A stretch of DNA of 64,000 bases from Sphagnum compactum. Its lineage: Eukaryota > Bryophyta > Sphagnopsida > Sphagnales. Shown here in pieces: positions 48,901 through 61,660 of the stretch. The notes under the pieces are model-generated. The model searched no databases and was not told the origin of the DNA. It was given only the letters and a program-made list of their open reading frames with translations. Position 1 is the first letter of the stretch. Each line of letters opens with the position of its first letter. A program made the translations under genes and the position numbers. Location: assembly GCA_965153455.1 (NCBI GenBank), contig OZ234499.1, positions 5,501,577-5,565,576 of the forward strand. Reading direction: 5' to 3'.

Positions 48901-50380
48901 ATGCCCCATTTTATATGTTGAATTGATGTATGAGTTAAACTTATGTGAGCATATGTTTGGTATGTGTAACTAGATTAGTTTAAGGAGCATTACCCTTCAA
49001 CTTTGGACAAATGCAGGGAATGTTTGAAGTTGGGTTGTGAGGTGGGGTGTGTGGGCCACATGAAACAGAAATTGTGGAGAAAATTAAATCCACAGTGGGT
49101 GAACCAACACTTTACATGGTTAAAACACCAAAAGAAATTTGTATGTTTTTAAACATTATAATTATCATGTCCTATGATTCAATCAACACTTCTAAAAATA
49201 AATTTTCATTGGGTTAATTAATATAGTCACCAAAAGGCCTTGTCACTTAAAAGGGTTATTTTACAAATAAATCGTTTCAACACAAAGGTAAATTATACAA
49301 ACTAAAGTCCCACACAAAATACATACACAAATCACAAAACACACATACCATAAGGAAATTTTTACGTCCTTTTGGACTAAGATCATTATGTGCCTAAAGT
49401 TTGATTTTTATGTGGGTTACACCTGGAGGGGAGTTCATCACACATGTTTTAAAGCCTCACCTTATTGGAGATCACTAAACAAATTTGTGCTTTCCTTTGT
49501 GGATGTTATCACAATCACAACAATATATGGGTTTATTGCATTGTAAGTTCATTACACACAAAGTCATACTATAAAGCTTGATAGTAAACTAAAAACATGA
49601 AAATATGAAAAAAGAATGATTTCACATAGATTTAATAAAAATATAATTTGTTAATTCTAGGCCAATAATTTTGTGTCACATGTTTTTTATAAAAAAATTC
49701 TCATCCTTTCAATAGATGAACTTTTAAAATATTGACATCTACTTCTCAAAAATCTAGTGTTTTGTCGGAAGTGAAATCAAACTAATTAACTTTTATTTAA
49801 GGCTAGCCCAAACTAATGAATTTCACCATAATTAAACGCAAAGGTCATTACTAAAAAAGAAATCCTTATGCAGAAGGCCCATTAGGTCTATTCTTTATTT
49901 TCATACATATTCATTTTTTATCCATAGGCCGTAACAAATTTTTTTTTTAAATTCATTTTTATTAACTCATTTTGGTGTTCCAACATCACTCAAGAAGGTT
50001 AAGGAGCCACTGTAGTTGTCAGGGTGAAGCAGCACCTGAACTGGTGCCTTCATCTTCTTCACCTTCTTTGAGTGAGGGGTTCTTAAGAGGCTATATCTAA
50101 CCCAGGGACCACTCCTATATCTAACCACATGGACCAATCATTGCTCTAAGGGGGGTGGGGAGCACTAGGTGCATGAGAGGCAAGTTATGGAACTCTAAAA
50201 AGTCCAACACCCCACACAGAATTCGCACTTTTAGTCTAACAAGTGTCACCAAATGCAGACTTGAAATTCCAAAACTAACACATGGCATATGGAGTACATC
50301 CTTGGAGATATTAAAGGGCACTAAAATGGAGCTGGTACATTTTTGGTGTTTAGTGACCTGATTTGTTTGGTGAAAGCAAT
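45905..50380. other. Long gene-free stretch
   Basis: About 4.5 kb with short ORFs only and no recognised protein motif, terminal repeat or array. Composition is AT-rich throughout. It probably consists of transposon remnants too old to identify by eye. Confidence 0.4.
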
Positions 50381-50770
50381 GCCACTGCATCTCAGTGTGT
50401 GACCCGGCAAATTAAAATTGGATGAAGAAAAATCAAAACATGCGGATTTGGCCCACATTTTTGCACAGCTTGCTGAGGGTTGTAAAAGGCAAGCATGGCA
50501 AGCCCTAACACCTGCCAGAGAAGAGTTAATAAGTACATTTGGACTGTTATATGTTTCTGATTGCCAGATGACTGACTGCTATATAACTGCTAAATATGTT
50601 TCTGATTGGCCAATCATAATGATTCGTCGAGGTGTTTTGTTCTTAGTAGTCTGCTATCTATTTGCAGTCCCAGTTAGTTTTATGGGCGGGGTTGGAAAAA
50701 AGTAAAATAACTAAACTTGGATGTGAGAAATATTTTTGCAGGCTCACATACTGCACTGGAGCCAGCGGAT
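50381..50770 (+). mobile_element. TIR (MITE-like) element, copy 2
   Basis: The left end has CTCAGTGTGTGACCC and TTGGATGAAGAAAAATC. The inner part carries CTATTTGCAGTCCCAGTT and GGGCGGGGTTGGAAAAAAG, as in copy 1. The right end GGCTCACATACTGCACTGGA is the inverted match. Terminal repeats are decayed, so borders are good to about 10 bp. Confidence 0.7.
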
Positions 50771-51087
50771 CTCAGTGAGGACTGAGGAGCAGTAGTTTTT
50801 TAAGCTACACCTTGGTTCAGCAAAGAAATTTTGTCAACAACTCTGGAAAGCCCCTTACAGAACTTTGAGTTGCAGAACAATTATGACATGAGCTCATTGA
50901 GCTCCTTCTCGAGTTCCAGTGCTGGAGTGGGGTAACAAATGCTTGCTGCAAAAGAAAATGCAGTGGTCAGTGTGAAGCTAAAATACAAGAGGTCCCAAAC
51001 AAAAAGGAAAGACAGCCGTACATAGCAAACAGCATGCACATGTGTCGGGACTTGGGACATGTACAGGTAGTTGCCCAGGCTAGATAG

Positions 51088-51460
51088 AGCATCTCCAGTG
51101 GTCCTCAGTATGTGACCCTCAAAATTTATTTTGCATAGCCAAGTTTAGTTATTTACTTTTTAGCAACCCCACCCATATAAAACTGAAACTCAGACAGCAA
51201 ATAGGTGGGGGACTACTAATAGCAAACCACATGGACCAATCAGTACGATGGGCCAATCAGAATCAATAAACAGTAGTCAGATCACATTTATTACACTCTT
51301 TTCTTCAAGTGCACAGCGTTGCTGGGCATCTTACCAGCCACCCCAAACTGTGCAATGAGGCTCAGCCAAAACCATTTTCCTGAGCCAAACTCCCATATTT
51401 TGAGTTTTCTTCATCCAATTTTACTGCGCAGATCACATACTGAGCACCGCTGGAGATGCT
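51088..51460 (-). mobile_element. TIR (MITE-like) element, copy 3, best preserved
   Basis: Ends are AGCATCTCCAGTGGTCCTCA (left) and the inverted partner finishing at GCTGGAGATGCT (right); about 26 of 29 terminal bases pair. The interior matches copies 1 and 2 in reverse orientation. Length 373 bp, no coding capacity. No obvious target duplication, so the superfamily is unresolved. Confidence 0.85.
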
Positions 51461-51542
51461 ACCACCCAGAGGTCGCCAGTATTCATAAGGCCCTGTTAAC
51501 AAAATGACTACTTCCAATAGGCCACTGGGTGGTAGCATTTCA
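51456..51542. repeat. Short inverted repeat adjoining TIR copy 3
   Basis: ATGCTACCACCCAG and CTGGGTGGTAGCAT are exact complements around a loop of about 59 nt. The left arm overlaps the end of TIR copy 3. Confidence 0.8.
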
Positions 51543-51544
51543 AT

Positions 51545-54500
51545 AGTCTTCTCGACTAATACTGTCAAATTTTGCATTTGGGTGGCTGGGGAAACAATTA
51601 ATAATCTATTTTGGATGTGATAAACAATGGCAGAGGCCCAAATAGGGGCCGAGGGTACTCCTACTTCTAAAACATATGTAGTGTAACTGAAGGGCATGAT
51701 ATAGTGCGCAATTATTCCTTCACCCCATGAGTGGACATTCTGTTTTCACAGTAAGGCATTGTTTTTGAATGTAAAGCCCCGTTGCTCTTCGATTTGCATC
51801 AATTTTTTGCATTGATTTTTATGCTGCGTCAAAAGCACCGAGATGAGAGTGTGACCAGAATCAATCTTATGCTCTGCTCTCACCTCATGCGGCCCTTATT
51901 TTGGTAATGTCCTCACCCTCGGGCTTTACCCAGCTAAACTAACAAATTGGATGGGAGTGCATTTTTGTGCTTACATACCACAATTTGAGCTGCCTCATTT
52001 CTCAAAAGATAGGAACTCCTTCCAGGGCTCAGATTGAACACCATCTGAAAGGGAATTGTGACCCTAACCTAAGCTTTATCATGTGAAAGTGAGTGCTTTG
52101 AAAAAAGGTGATTGAAATGGAAGAGGGCTACATCAGTGCAGCCATGTCATACACTGGAGAGCAAATAAGGGGAGATGGCACAAACAGAAACTTTGGTGAG
52201 CCACACCACACAAAGCAATGAAGAGCTCCTCATATGCACTGATGCACTGGATGCACTGGATGGGCTCGAATCCGCCAATTATCATTTAAATGGAAGCTCT
52301 AATCTAGGTCTCCCATGTACAAGTGGCTGATGTCAAAACAGAGCCTATTTGTGCCATTGGATTTGCAACCTACTTGAATCACTTTGATTGCTCTTGGGAG
52401 GGGGAGGGGGATACCAAGGCTTCACGCCATAGGTTAATCCAACCACCGAAAGCTATCTTAGTTATCTCTCCTTTTCCATGTTGTCATAGTGCATTTGTGT
52501 GTTATTTCTTTAGTGGACACAGCTAAAATCATCATCACTCATGAACCTTCTTTATTCACATCCTTCACCCCCTCCTCTTGCACACACTCTCCTCTCCCAT
52601 GACTCTCTCCAATAGTCACTTGTGAAAAACATGCTAAACAACAATTTTCTTTCGTGGGGACATGTTACATTATGGAGGAGAAACTTGCAGAATAACAGGC
52701 CAATGCAAGGTGATGGGGGTTTAGGGTTTCAACATGTTCAAACCTAAGTATCTGTTGGAGGACATTGCAAACCATGCCATTGTTAGATGGTCACAACTAT
52801 AATGGGTTTCATGATAGTTTCTGTGGGAGGATTTCACCATAGTATAAATTTTTGGTGGTGGTTTTGTAAATAGTAGAGGTAGTCATTGCAAGATTGGAAT
52901 GTTGAAATGGAAGCGTTTTTGGTGTCAAAATCTTGATTCCTTTGTTTGTAGTTAATTTATAAGGATCTTGTCTTTAGATTACCCATTGATGAATTCAATA
53001 GTGGTGGACCATATTGAATGTACCCACTAATTTTCTTGTCCAAAATTTGAGCTACACAACATAAGGAATTGGTCAATCGAATTAGTCAATTGAGGAAAGC
53101 TCACATGCTTGCTATGTTTCATATCATAGATGAAATTTAATAATCAACCCCAACATAAAATATGAGACATATATAGGACTTTAAACATTAAATTTGTCAT
53201 ACAATATTCATGTTGCTTAAGTCATTATTTGTGGATGAACTTCATACACAAGCGTATTCATGCGCAAGTGCCCGTCATAATGTCCATGAAGTTCTTCAAT
53301 CATCACTTCGTTCATGGATTTAGCTCATTCATTTACATCAAGTTCTTATTAATAAATGGATGAAATCCATCCACCAACTTCTATTTCTCATCCATAACAA
53401 ATGTTTAGGTAGTGCTCAAAAAGGGTTTTTAGCACAATTGGCTTTATGAAAGCTTTTTTGGGGCACACTCATGAAACCACAATACTTGCAAATCCATTTT
53501 CTCACTCCACCATGAAGGACAGCAATAAGCAATAAAAAAGGTGAATATGTCCTCCACTTTTGAATTTTTGCCATCATTGTGAATAATCATGCGCTGAAAT
53601 ATGATCTAATTCCATTTGAGGCAAGAGGGAAATGGTAGCCCAGAAATACAAGGTAGCTTAGTATTGAAGACGGGCGGCATAGAGAGATTCAAATAATTAA
53701 CTTAGCTATATATGGGAAAATAATCCAATGCTTGAATGAGGATAACAAAGTACGCAATGCTACAATTTGATTCCTACCCAAATGATTTGACATGACCTTA
53801 TATAAAAATAGAATTTATAGCTTTAAATTTACGGAGACCATTTTGGTCCTCTTTTTTTTTGACAATTTGATTATCAACACCATTACGTAAATCTTAGAGG
53901 TTTTATTATGAATTCTAGCCAAAAAAAATGAGTCAAGCTTGGACTGTTTTCTCCATTGATGCGAATAAGAAGTCTAATAGATGAATATGACTACATTGTG
54001 GGAAGGGATTATTACAACATTAGCAAGAAAGAATGGCCATAAGAAAGGGATATTTTCAACCTGGAATTATATTGAGCTTTCTTTACTCTTTGTTGTAGGT
54101 AATGCCCAATGCCACAAACTTTACCATGCATAAACATTGCAGTTGCGGAGCAGTGTGGCAGCCAGCCACAAGAGGGAAAGTGGGCATTATAATTCTCATA
54201 AAGCATTTGGTGATTTGTTTCCTTGAAAAACACAGGGAATTTGCCACAAAAAAGTTTATGAGGTCAAATTTTTGTGAAAATTGGCCACCCAAAAAAATTG
54301 CTTGTAGAATCCCCACAAGGAAAACTGAGGACCAGGACCTAAGCAGGCAAACATAGACAGGAAAAAGACATTGCAATGTAGAATTGTAGCTGGGAAAAAG
54401 GACCAACCTCTTATCACAAATCTTGCAAAGAGATTGCATTCTAGAAAACTTGTGTAGGTTTTCACAGAGAAAGAACTACCATTAAATTTGCTCATCATTT

Positions 54501-56230
54501 GTGCTTCTGCCTCCTTTTCTAAGAGGGTAGGGTAGCTGGATGTTGTCAATGTTGTTGTTGTGTGGTAGTAGTAGTAGTAGTAGTAGTAATAGTAGTGTCC
54601 TAAAACCTGTTCATGATGATGTTCAGAGCAGCCTTCTCAATTGCTAGACAACAAACTTCCCACTCTATAATAAATTCATACCAACTTTTGTTTCCTCTAC
54701 TGTGATTTTCACTAGAAATTTTTTTTGTCTCTTGTCTGAAGGGAGGAAAAGATTTTGATGAGAAAGGATGATGAAGGAGGATTTGTTTTTTCAAAAAATC
54801 TACCAGTGTGCAGTTAGGTAATTTGAGGTAGTTAGGGTTTCCAATCACACAATATGTCCATGCAAAATTATAACAATTATGTCGTTTAGCCTCTTGTGAG
54901 ATCAATCCCTCCTTTTTTTGGGTCCCTTCCACCCCCCCCACCCCAACCAACCCTTCCTTCAAAATCTCTAACTCGAGCTTCAACTCTTTTTTCCAATGGC
55001 CATCCGCCATATCATCTATGCCCCAATGTTGCTAGCTCACAATTAGCAACAAATACATCATCATCATCATCATCATCATCCCCTGTGTTTTTTTCTGCAT
55101 TTTCCTTGCACCATTAAAATTGCATGAATTGCTAGGCACATCTAATTGGGAGCAGCTTCTTCTCCGCATCGGCTGAAAGTTGGATCAATCAATGTCCTGT
55201 TTTAAATTTACCTGAATTTCTTTCCATTCCTGTGTTTCAATTCTCTAAATGTGGCCCCCAGAAAAAACAGAATTGTTGTTGTTGTCAACAAGAAAATTGT
55301 TCCTAGGTTTTATATATCATTATTGTTTATTGCCATGGAATTTTGTGGGAGTGTTGTTGGTCTACAAGCTTGAGGACATTTTTGAGGCGAATTGATGAGG
55401 ATTCTAGCAACACCCATTTGATGACTGTTGATGGTAACCAATTTCAGGAATGCATGGCAGAGAGAATAGGGTGCAGTGATGATGAAGGTGACATGGAAGA
55501 AGCTTGGAATCAAGTTTTTCGTACAGAGAAAAATGAACAACCATGACCTGAAGCCAACCCCTTTCTTGTCCCCAGAGATGATGACTTTGAACACAAAAGC
55601 TCTGGACTCATTTTGAAGCATTCCTGAAGGATATGGTTCTGAAGAAATTTTTGATGCGAATGATCTCCAATGGTTTTCAATGAAATGTAGGGTTTTTTTT
55701 TCCCCGCCCCCCAAGCTGCGATGGGTTTGTAGCAGTTGCAGACAATCTCAAAGGCAAAAACAGAAATGTCAAGACCAGATTCCATATTCGAACCAAGACG
55801 TGGCTCTTTTTCGCTCTTGAATTCTTCACAAGGGTGCAGCATCTGGGAAATCCTTATTCCAGTCATATGAGCAGATCCATGCTAAGCTCATGACAATAGA
55901 TCCATTGAATCCTTCTCAAGAAGCTGAGACAAATTGGATAATACGCACTGGTGAATGTGTCATTGGCGTGCCAGACTCTTGAATTTTCAGGTGTTGTCCT
56001 CTTCTCCCAAGCTGAAAGGCTTGTAGGCATATTGGTAAATGACCACACTAATGAGAGGAGCTCTGAAACATACCACAACTTTGTTGGGTATGTGGAGAGC
56101 ACGTGAAAGATGGTAAGAAGCAGTCTCCAGAGTGCTGCTCTACACAATTGAATAAGCTCGATGGTTTGTAATGTTAAAATGTTCTTTGTTTTGGAGCTGA
56201 ATCTTTCAATTGAAATCAACTTTGATTATT
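51545..56230. other. Gene-free stretch upstream of the ZIP gene
   Basis: No gene recognised. Microsatellites: (TAG)n at about 54566-54593 and (CAT)n at about 55056-55080. A 136-codon ORF at 54600-55010 (-) has no known motif. The right end probably contains the ZIP promoter and a 5' UTR intron whose acceptor could be the TTATTCAG before 56234. Confidence 0.4.
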
Positions 56231-56242
56231 CAGGTATTGTGC

Positions 56243-58406
56243 ATGGAACAACAATCAAGGTTAGGGTTGCTGATGAAAGTAGTGAGTGCTTCAGAGGGGA
56301 TGGCAGGTTGTTCATTGGAAGATCTGACCTGCCGAGATAAAACCACAGCCTTACACTTAAAGGGGGGTGGAATTGCACTGATTCTTGTAGCCAGTGCTCT
56401 CGGTGTGGCAGTTCCCCTTGTTGGCAGGCGTCTCCAGTACTTGAAGACTGATGGAAATGCCTTCTTTGTTTGTAAGGCATTTGCTGCTGGGGTTATTTTG
56501 GCCACTGGGTTTGTTCACATGCTGCCAAATGCAATGGCATCATTGACAAGCTCTTGTCTCCCTGCCAATCCTTGGTCCAAGTATCCCTTTGCAGGATTCA
56601 TTGCCATGCTAGCTGCACTCGGGACATTAATGATTGATTTCTTAGCCACCGAATACTATGAACGAAGACATGACCACAGCAGCAACATGGAGAAAGGCAA
56701 CATGCCTGGACATGCACGTAAGTTAAAATTTCCACCCGAGTTGCGGACTTAAAAGAACTGAAGGACAGGTGAGATTCCAGATGCAGAGAGGGATTGTTTT
56801 CTTCATAAAGGTGGTAGATTCTTCTATTAAACTGATGCAATGGAACTGATTTGTGCATTCAGAAATGCTGTACCGCTCATTTACTGCATTTGGAAGACGG
56901 ATTTACTCACAAAAACGTGAGTTGAGTCAGATCTCAGCTGGTGAGAATCTGTACCCTCTCATGCTCCATGATTAAATCAAGAGATATTCACTGCAAATCC
57001 ATGGAATTTGTAACTTGCTGCAAGCTGCAAGCATTGTTACAGAAGCCTGAAATCACCACAGCATAATGAAATTTGTCATTGTCAAAGTTCTTTTATAGTC
57101 TACAATGATTGATTCCCTCTTATTACTCCTTGATGGCTTCCTTTGTGGCTGTAAAGCACAAGTCCTAAAACACAGAGAGATCATTAGATATGTCTCATTT
57201 CCATATGTGTGTTTTGGTCTTTGCGAATACCAGATTGTGACCATATGTGGTTCCATAGTGAAGTTGCTTCTGAGCTGATTCTTTTTCTCATTGTCTTTGT
57301 TGCAGACAAGGATAGGTCAGGTGGATCATCAACACAGAATTTGGTGGTAGGGGGTGGGACTGAAATGAGCAAGGAGGTTGCAGAAGTAGATAATAAGGTA
57401 CACATAGTTGGGATGCACGCCCATGCAGCATCTCACAGCCATAGCCATCCCGAGGGTCACCATACATGCAACAACGATGCAAACCATGAGCATATGAATG
57501 GGCATGCGGGTCATGGACATGACTCTCTGGCCACACCTGATGAAGGCTTGGCACATGTGCGGCATGTTGCTATTGCACAAGTAAGAAAAAACCTGATACT
57601 CATACCTATCACCAAATTCATCAGCACTGTGGATATTCATTGATGTTCTAAATTTGAAGATCTTTGTTGCTGATGAAAGGGAGTTGTTGTGTGTGTTGGT
57701 AAAATTTGCAGGTATTGGAACTGGGAATAGTGGCACACTCAGTCATCATAGGAATGACATTGGGGGTGTCACAAAGCCCCTGCACCATCCGGCCTCTTCT
57801 TGGAGCCCTCAGTTTTCATCAGTTTTTTGAAGGTTTTGCTCTTGGTGGTTGCATTTCTCAGGTCAAAAAACACATCCCTAAAGAATCTAAGACTTTTGAC
57901 CTTTTTCCATTCCAATCAACCTTTGTTGACTGTATGAAATGTGTGTCTCATGGACCATTTCTATCTTAGATCAAGGTACATGCAGTTTTACCTTTCAGAT
58001 ATTGTCTGGATTGCCTATTGACCATAACAATCAGACTTTAAAAAAATCAACCAACCAAATATATACTTGTGGCTGGGTGGGTGGTGGATGTTGTGTGTAG
58101 GCGGGTTTCAATTACCTGTCTGCAACAACTATGGCATGTTGTTTTGCACTGACCACCCCAACAGGAATTGCTATTGGGATAGGAATCTCTTCAACCTATG
58201 TTGAGAATAGTCCTACGGCCCTGATTGTGGAAGGTGTTTTTGACTCTGTATCTGGAGGAATTCTAGTGTACATGTCTCTGGTGGACCTTATTGCAGCTGA
58301 CTTCTTAAGCAAACGGATGCGCTGCAATCAGCAACTTCAGATTTTATCATATATCACTCTCTTATCAGGCTGTTTTGCCATGTCTGCCCTTGCTATTTGG
58401 AGTTGA
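56243..58406 (+). CDS. ZIP family divalent metal transporter (Zn/Fe)
   Basis: Moves Zn, Fe or similar divalent cations into the cytosol across the plasma membrane or an organelle membrane. Exons: 56243-56717, 57306-57580, 57712-57861, 58101-58406; GT-AG, phases 1, 0, 0; 401 aa. TM1-TM3 lie in exon 1 ([58 protein letters not shown]). Exon 2 codes the cytosolic loop with a strong His cluster ([16 protein letters not shown], then [13 protein letters not shown]), the metal-binding region of ZIPs. Exon 3 has TM4 with HSVIIG (259-264) and TM5 with HQFFEG (286-291), the metal-site motifs. Exon 4 has [20 protein letters not shown] and TM6-TM8, ending ALAIWS. No classical signal peptide is evident, and a second in-frame Met (MKVVSASEG) could be the start. 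Substrate cannot be told from sequence. Confidence 0.95.
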
Positions 58407-60122
58407 CCATTTCTTTGACACATTTTGTTAGAAGCAAGATTGTTGCTCATCACTGCAAAACAATAATTCACCTTTCAATTCCCCAAGTCCTAGGATCTTC
58501 TGTTATTCCACAATCCACTCTAAACTCCTTATTTTGAGAACTAGAGTGATCACCATCCCATGTGCCTCTCAGGCAAAGGATGGAACAATCAGCCAAATGC
58601 ATTTTGAAAAGACCACAAGGGTAAGCGCTCTCTGTTGGTGGAAGAAGCTACAGCAGTTTCCAGGAAACCGAATATAACATTCATGATGGTATGCCTGGTA
58701 GCATAACATCTTTCTTTGGTCACCCACTACAATACTGTTCCCAAACTCTTGATTGCTATATGAGTTGCCACATTCTGGGATCGTGAAACCATATGCAAGT
58801 TTTCTACAGTTTCGACAGTTTTTTTAGACATGTTGCAAATGAATGCTAAATCTTTTTTGCAATGATCACTAAGGATGCTACATAGGAAAACTGAAGAAAC
58901 AAAAAAGCACTCAAGAGTCCCCAAATGAAAACAATTGCCATAGGTCTTGTATCGCTTGGGCTTGTCAGCAATTAACCTTCCAAGTTTGGTGATGATAAGT
59001 TGTTTTGTATGGTATATGGTTTTGAGAAAGTTTGTGGGAATTGAACCCCTCCTTGGGATTAAAATAATGAATTAGTGTATTGGCACAACCAAGCTAGCAA
59101 CCCCATGCATGAGCAAGCTAATTTATAAGCCATGTAGACAACTCCGATAGCAAACCCATGTGGATGAAAGGTCACAAGCCTATGAACAAACAAAGTTCCT
59201 ATTGCAAAGCAGGCAACCTACAAACAAGCCAACTTGCAAGCCAACCTCTAGGCAATCAGTGCAAGTTGTGACTTGCAACCCATGCCTTGTCAAGTGCCAA
59301 GCTTGGTACACTTTTACTTTTGCCTTGCCACATCTTGCATCATGGACAATGCAAACTACTCATTGTTTAAGAATGAGTAACAAACATTTCATTACTAGCA
59401 TGCTTGGTCAATCAATGGACCTTAGTGAGATTGTTGTTGGCATCAACCTACAAGTTTCCTACAACAAATTTGCTCACCTCAAATTGCACACAAAGTTGTG
59501 CACAGATTTGTACAAGTCCACTCACTCATTAATAGATGGAAACTCATATTCTCAAATGCTTCAGCAACATTCATCTTTATTCTGTTACTCCTAAAACTTG
59601 GTGATCAAATCTTGTGCTTCATACAAGGGTACCAGGGTGATACTGGCAAACTGTTAGAACTTATGTGATATTGTGACATTGGTGAAAAAGCAGAGAAAAT
59701 GGTAACAAGAGGCTGAAAAATGGCTTGAACTTTTCAAAGAGTGAAAGCTACTCATAGAAGGGCTAGCATTCTATGACACAACAGCTACGACTTACAATTT
59801 CTCTATATTGTGGCAACCATAATGTGGGGATGGACAGAGGAATTTATATATCCTTTATCCATGGATTTTGTTTAACAATTCCCCTAAAAGAATGTGTCCT
59901 GAGTTTCTAAACAAACAGGTGAGGAAACAGAGGGACCATTAATGCTCCAAGCTCAAGGAATGCTCCAAATGCTTGTGATAAACCTGGTTTTATCGCGGCC
60001 AAAAAGACTTACACAACAAGATATAGAGCCTTGGTTCCCAAGATTCTTGCTTTATCATGTGTCGTCTCACAGAATAAGCTTCATGTAATCTAAGCCTCAC
60101 AGTAACAGCTGCAAAAATTGAA
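58407..60122. other. Interval between convergent ZIP and ERDJ3B genes
   Basis: Holds the two 3' flanks. About 59020-59110 on the minus strand looks like a tRNA-derived SINE head (TAGCTTGGTTGTGCCA, GGTTCAATTCC). A 144-codon ORF at 59160-59594 has internal CAAGCCAAC-like repetition and no family. No further gene. Confidence 0.5.
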
Positions 60123-61396
60123 CTAAGATCCTAGGGTCTGCTTAATAATGTTCTTTTGAGAATCTGTTAAGGAAGAAGGGAATGCCACCTCAAACATAAC
60201 AAAGAGATCACCTTTCTTGTTTTTCTCAAACACAGGCATACCTTCCCCAGGAAAGCGTCTAACCTCCTTGGGTTTCGTAATTTTGTTTGTTCCAACACCC
60301 ACCAAGTGTCCATCAAGGTGCTTCATGTCCTTTTTGAATCCCACTAGAGCATCCAACAAGGAAATTGTCAACATGGTGTGAAGGTTGTCGCCATCTCTCT
60401 GGAAGCGGGAGTGTGGTTGTGTCCGGATCACAAACTTGAGATCCCCAGGTTCTCCATCAATGACTGGTTCTCCATCCTCATAAAAAACAATCTCCTGACC
60501 ATCCTGCATGCCTTTCTCAATGTCGACATCAACACTCAGCCCTTCACGCTCAAACTTCACATTTGGACACTCTTGACAGACCTGTTGTGTATACTGCTGA
60601 TACATCCCAGGCCCTACTTGTCGGTGGGACACCTTGTTCTTGCAGTTGCACTTCCGCTTTCCAGAAGCTGGCTTCAACACATTCTTCTCTCTCCAGATCT
60701 GAAAGACATCAGAAAAATTAGAAGACGCCCATAAGCATTGAAACAAGGTCAATTGGCTTTTGAGAACCAAGATGTTCAAGCTGCAGTTAATTTCGCAAAG
60801 AAAAGAGATTGACCAGATTCTGACCTAATTCTGACTCATGATCACCAGATAAGATACAATCAACTCCAAGAATAGACAACACCACCAACTGTTTAGGATT
60901 TATCAAGGTTGATAGAGAGCCAGGAAATTACCTTGTAAGAGTTTCCCATATAAAGATCTTCCAAGGTTGCATATATGTCAACAACAACATCATCTCCCTT
61001 GGGAATTCTATCTTCTTCCTCATCATCCCGCACGCCACCACCAAAGAACTGAGAGAATATATTATCAAAGCCACCGCCACCAGCCCTGCCACCATTGGCA
61101 GCATTTTGCTTCAGACCTTCTTCACCAAACTGGTCATAGATTCCCCGCTTCTCCTTGTCCACCAAAACTTCATATGCATTATTGATTTCTGCAAACTTCT
61201 TTGTGGCTTCTTCGTTACCAGGGTTTTTGTCAGGATGGAACTTCAGGGCCAACTTCCGGTAGGCCCGCTTGATTTGATCATCTGTAGCTGACTTCGATAT
61301 CTGAAGAACGTCATAGTAGCTTTTTCCTGCAGCAGCATTGTAGATGGCCGACGCTGTGAACAGAAGCAGTAGCAGAAAACCGCTCAAGATCCGCAT
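60123..61396 (-). CDS. ERDJ3B: ERDJ3B-type ER-lumen DnaJ co-chaperone
   Basis: J-domain partner of the ER Hsp70 BiP in folding and quality control; in Arabidopsis it acts with SDF2 and is needed for receptor biogenesis. Two exons: 61396-60932 and 60698-60123, intron 60931-60699, GT-AG, phase 0; 346 aa, which I recall as the Arabidopsis length. In order: signal peptide (1-23, [20 protein letters not shown]), J domain with HPD at 54-56, Gly/Phe stretch ([20 protein letters not shown], about 105-125), substrate-binding part with NCKN...CQEC cysteines, [38 protein letters not shown], and C-terminal [19 protein letters not shown]. No KDEL-type signal, as usual for this family. Both halves are intact. 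Confidence 0.97.
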
Positions 61397-61652
61397 TGGA
61401 GCTTCTGTAGCCTCTCAGAGGTGACGTTTTCTCACTGTTAGTTACGTTCAGAAGAACAACAGAGTGAGTCCTCTTCTGCGTGCAACAACAGGTTTTGATT
61501 TCCTGTGTTGACAAAAGATCTTGAACCCCGGTCTTGGTTCGACTCTTGAGTACGGTGCTTCCGTTCTAAGCTAGATTTTGCGACTGACGTTTGGAAAAAA
61601 AATTCATTAGAGACGAGAATGAGTTCAGACTTTGAGAGTAGAAGGATTGCGC

Positions 61653-61660
61653 CCACGTGG
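61653..61660. promoter_or_regulatory. G-box CCACGTGG upstream of ERDJ3B
   Basis: A perfect palindromic ACGT element 257 bp upstream of the start codon. bZIP factors, including those of the unfolded-protein response, bind such CCACG/ACGT cores. A second CCACGTGG lies near 62620. Role here is inferred. Confidence 0.5.

Noticed and set aside
54600-55010. 136-codon minus-strand ORF beginning MADGHWKKELKLELE
   Set aside because: No recognisable domain, partner exon or conserved motif; not listed as a gene.
59020-59110. Functional tRNA gene on the minus strand
   Set aside because: A- and B-box-like words are present, but the acceptor and anticodon stems do not pair; more likely a SINE remnant.
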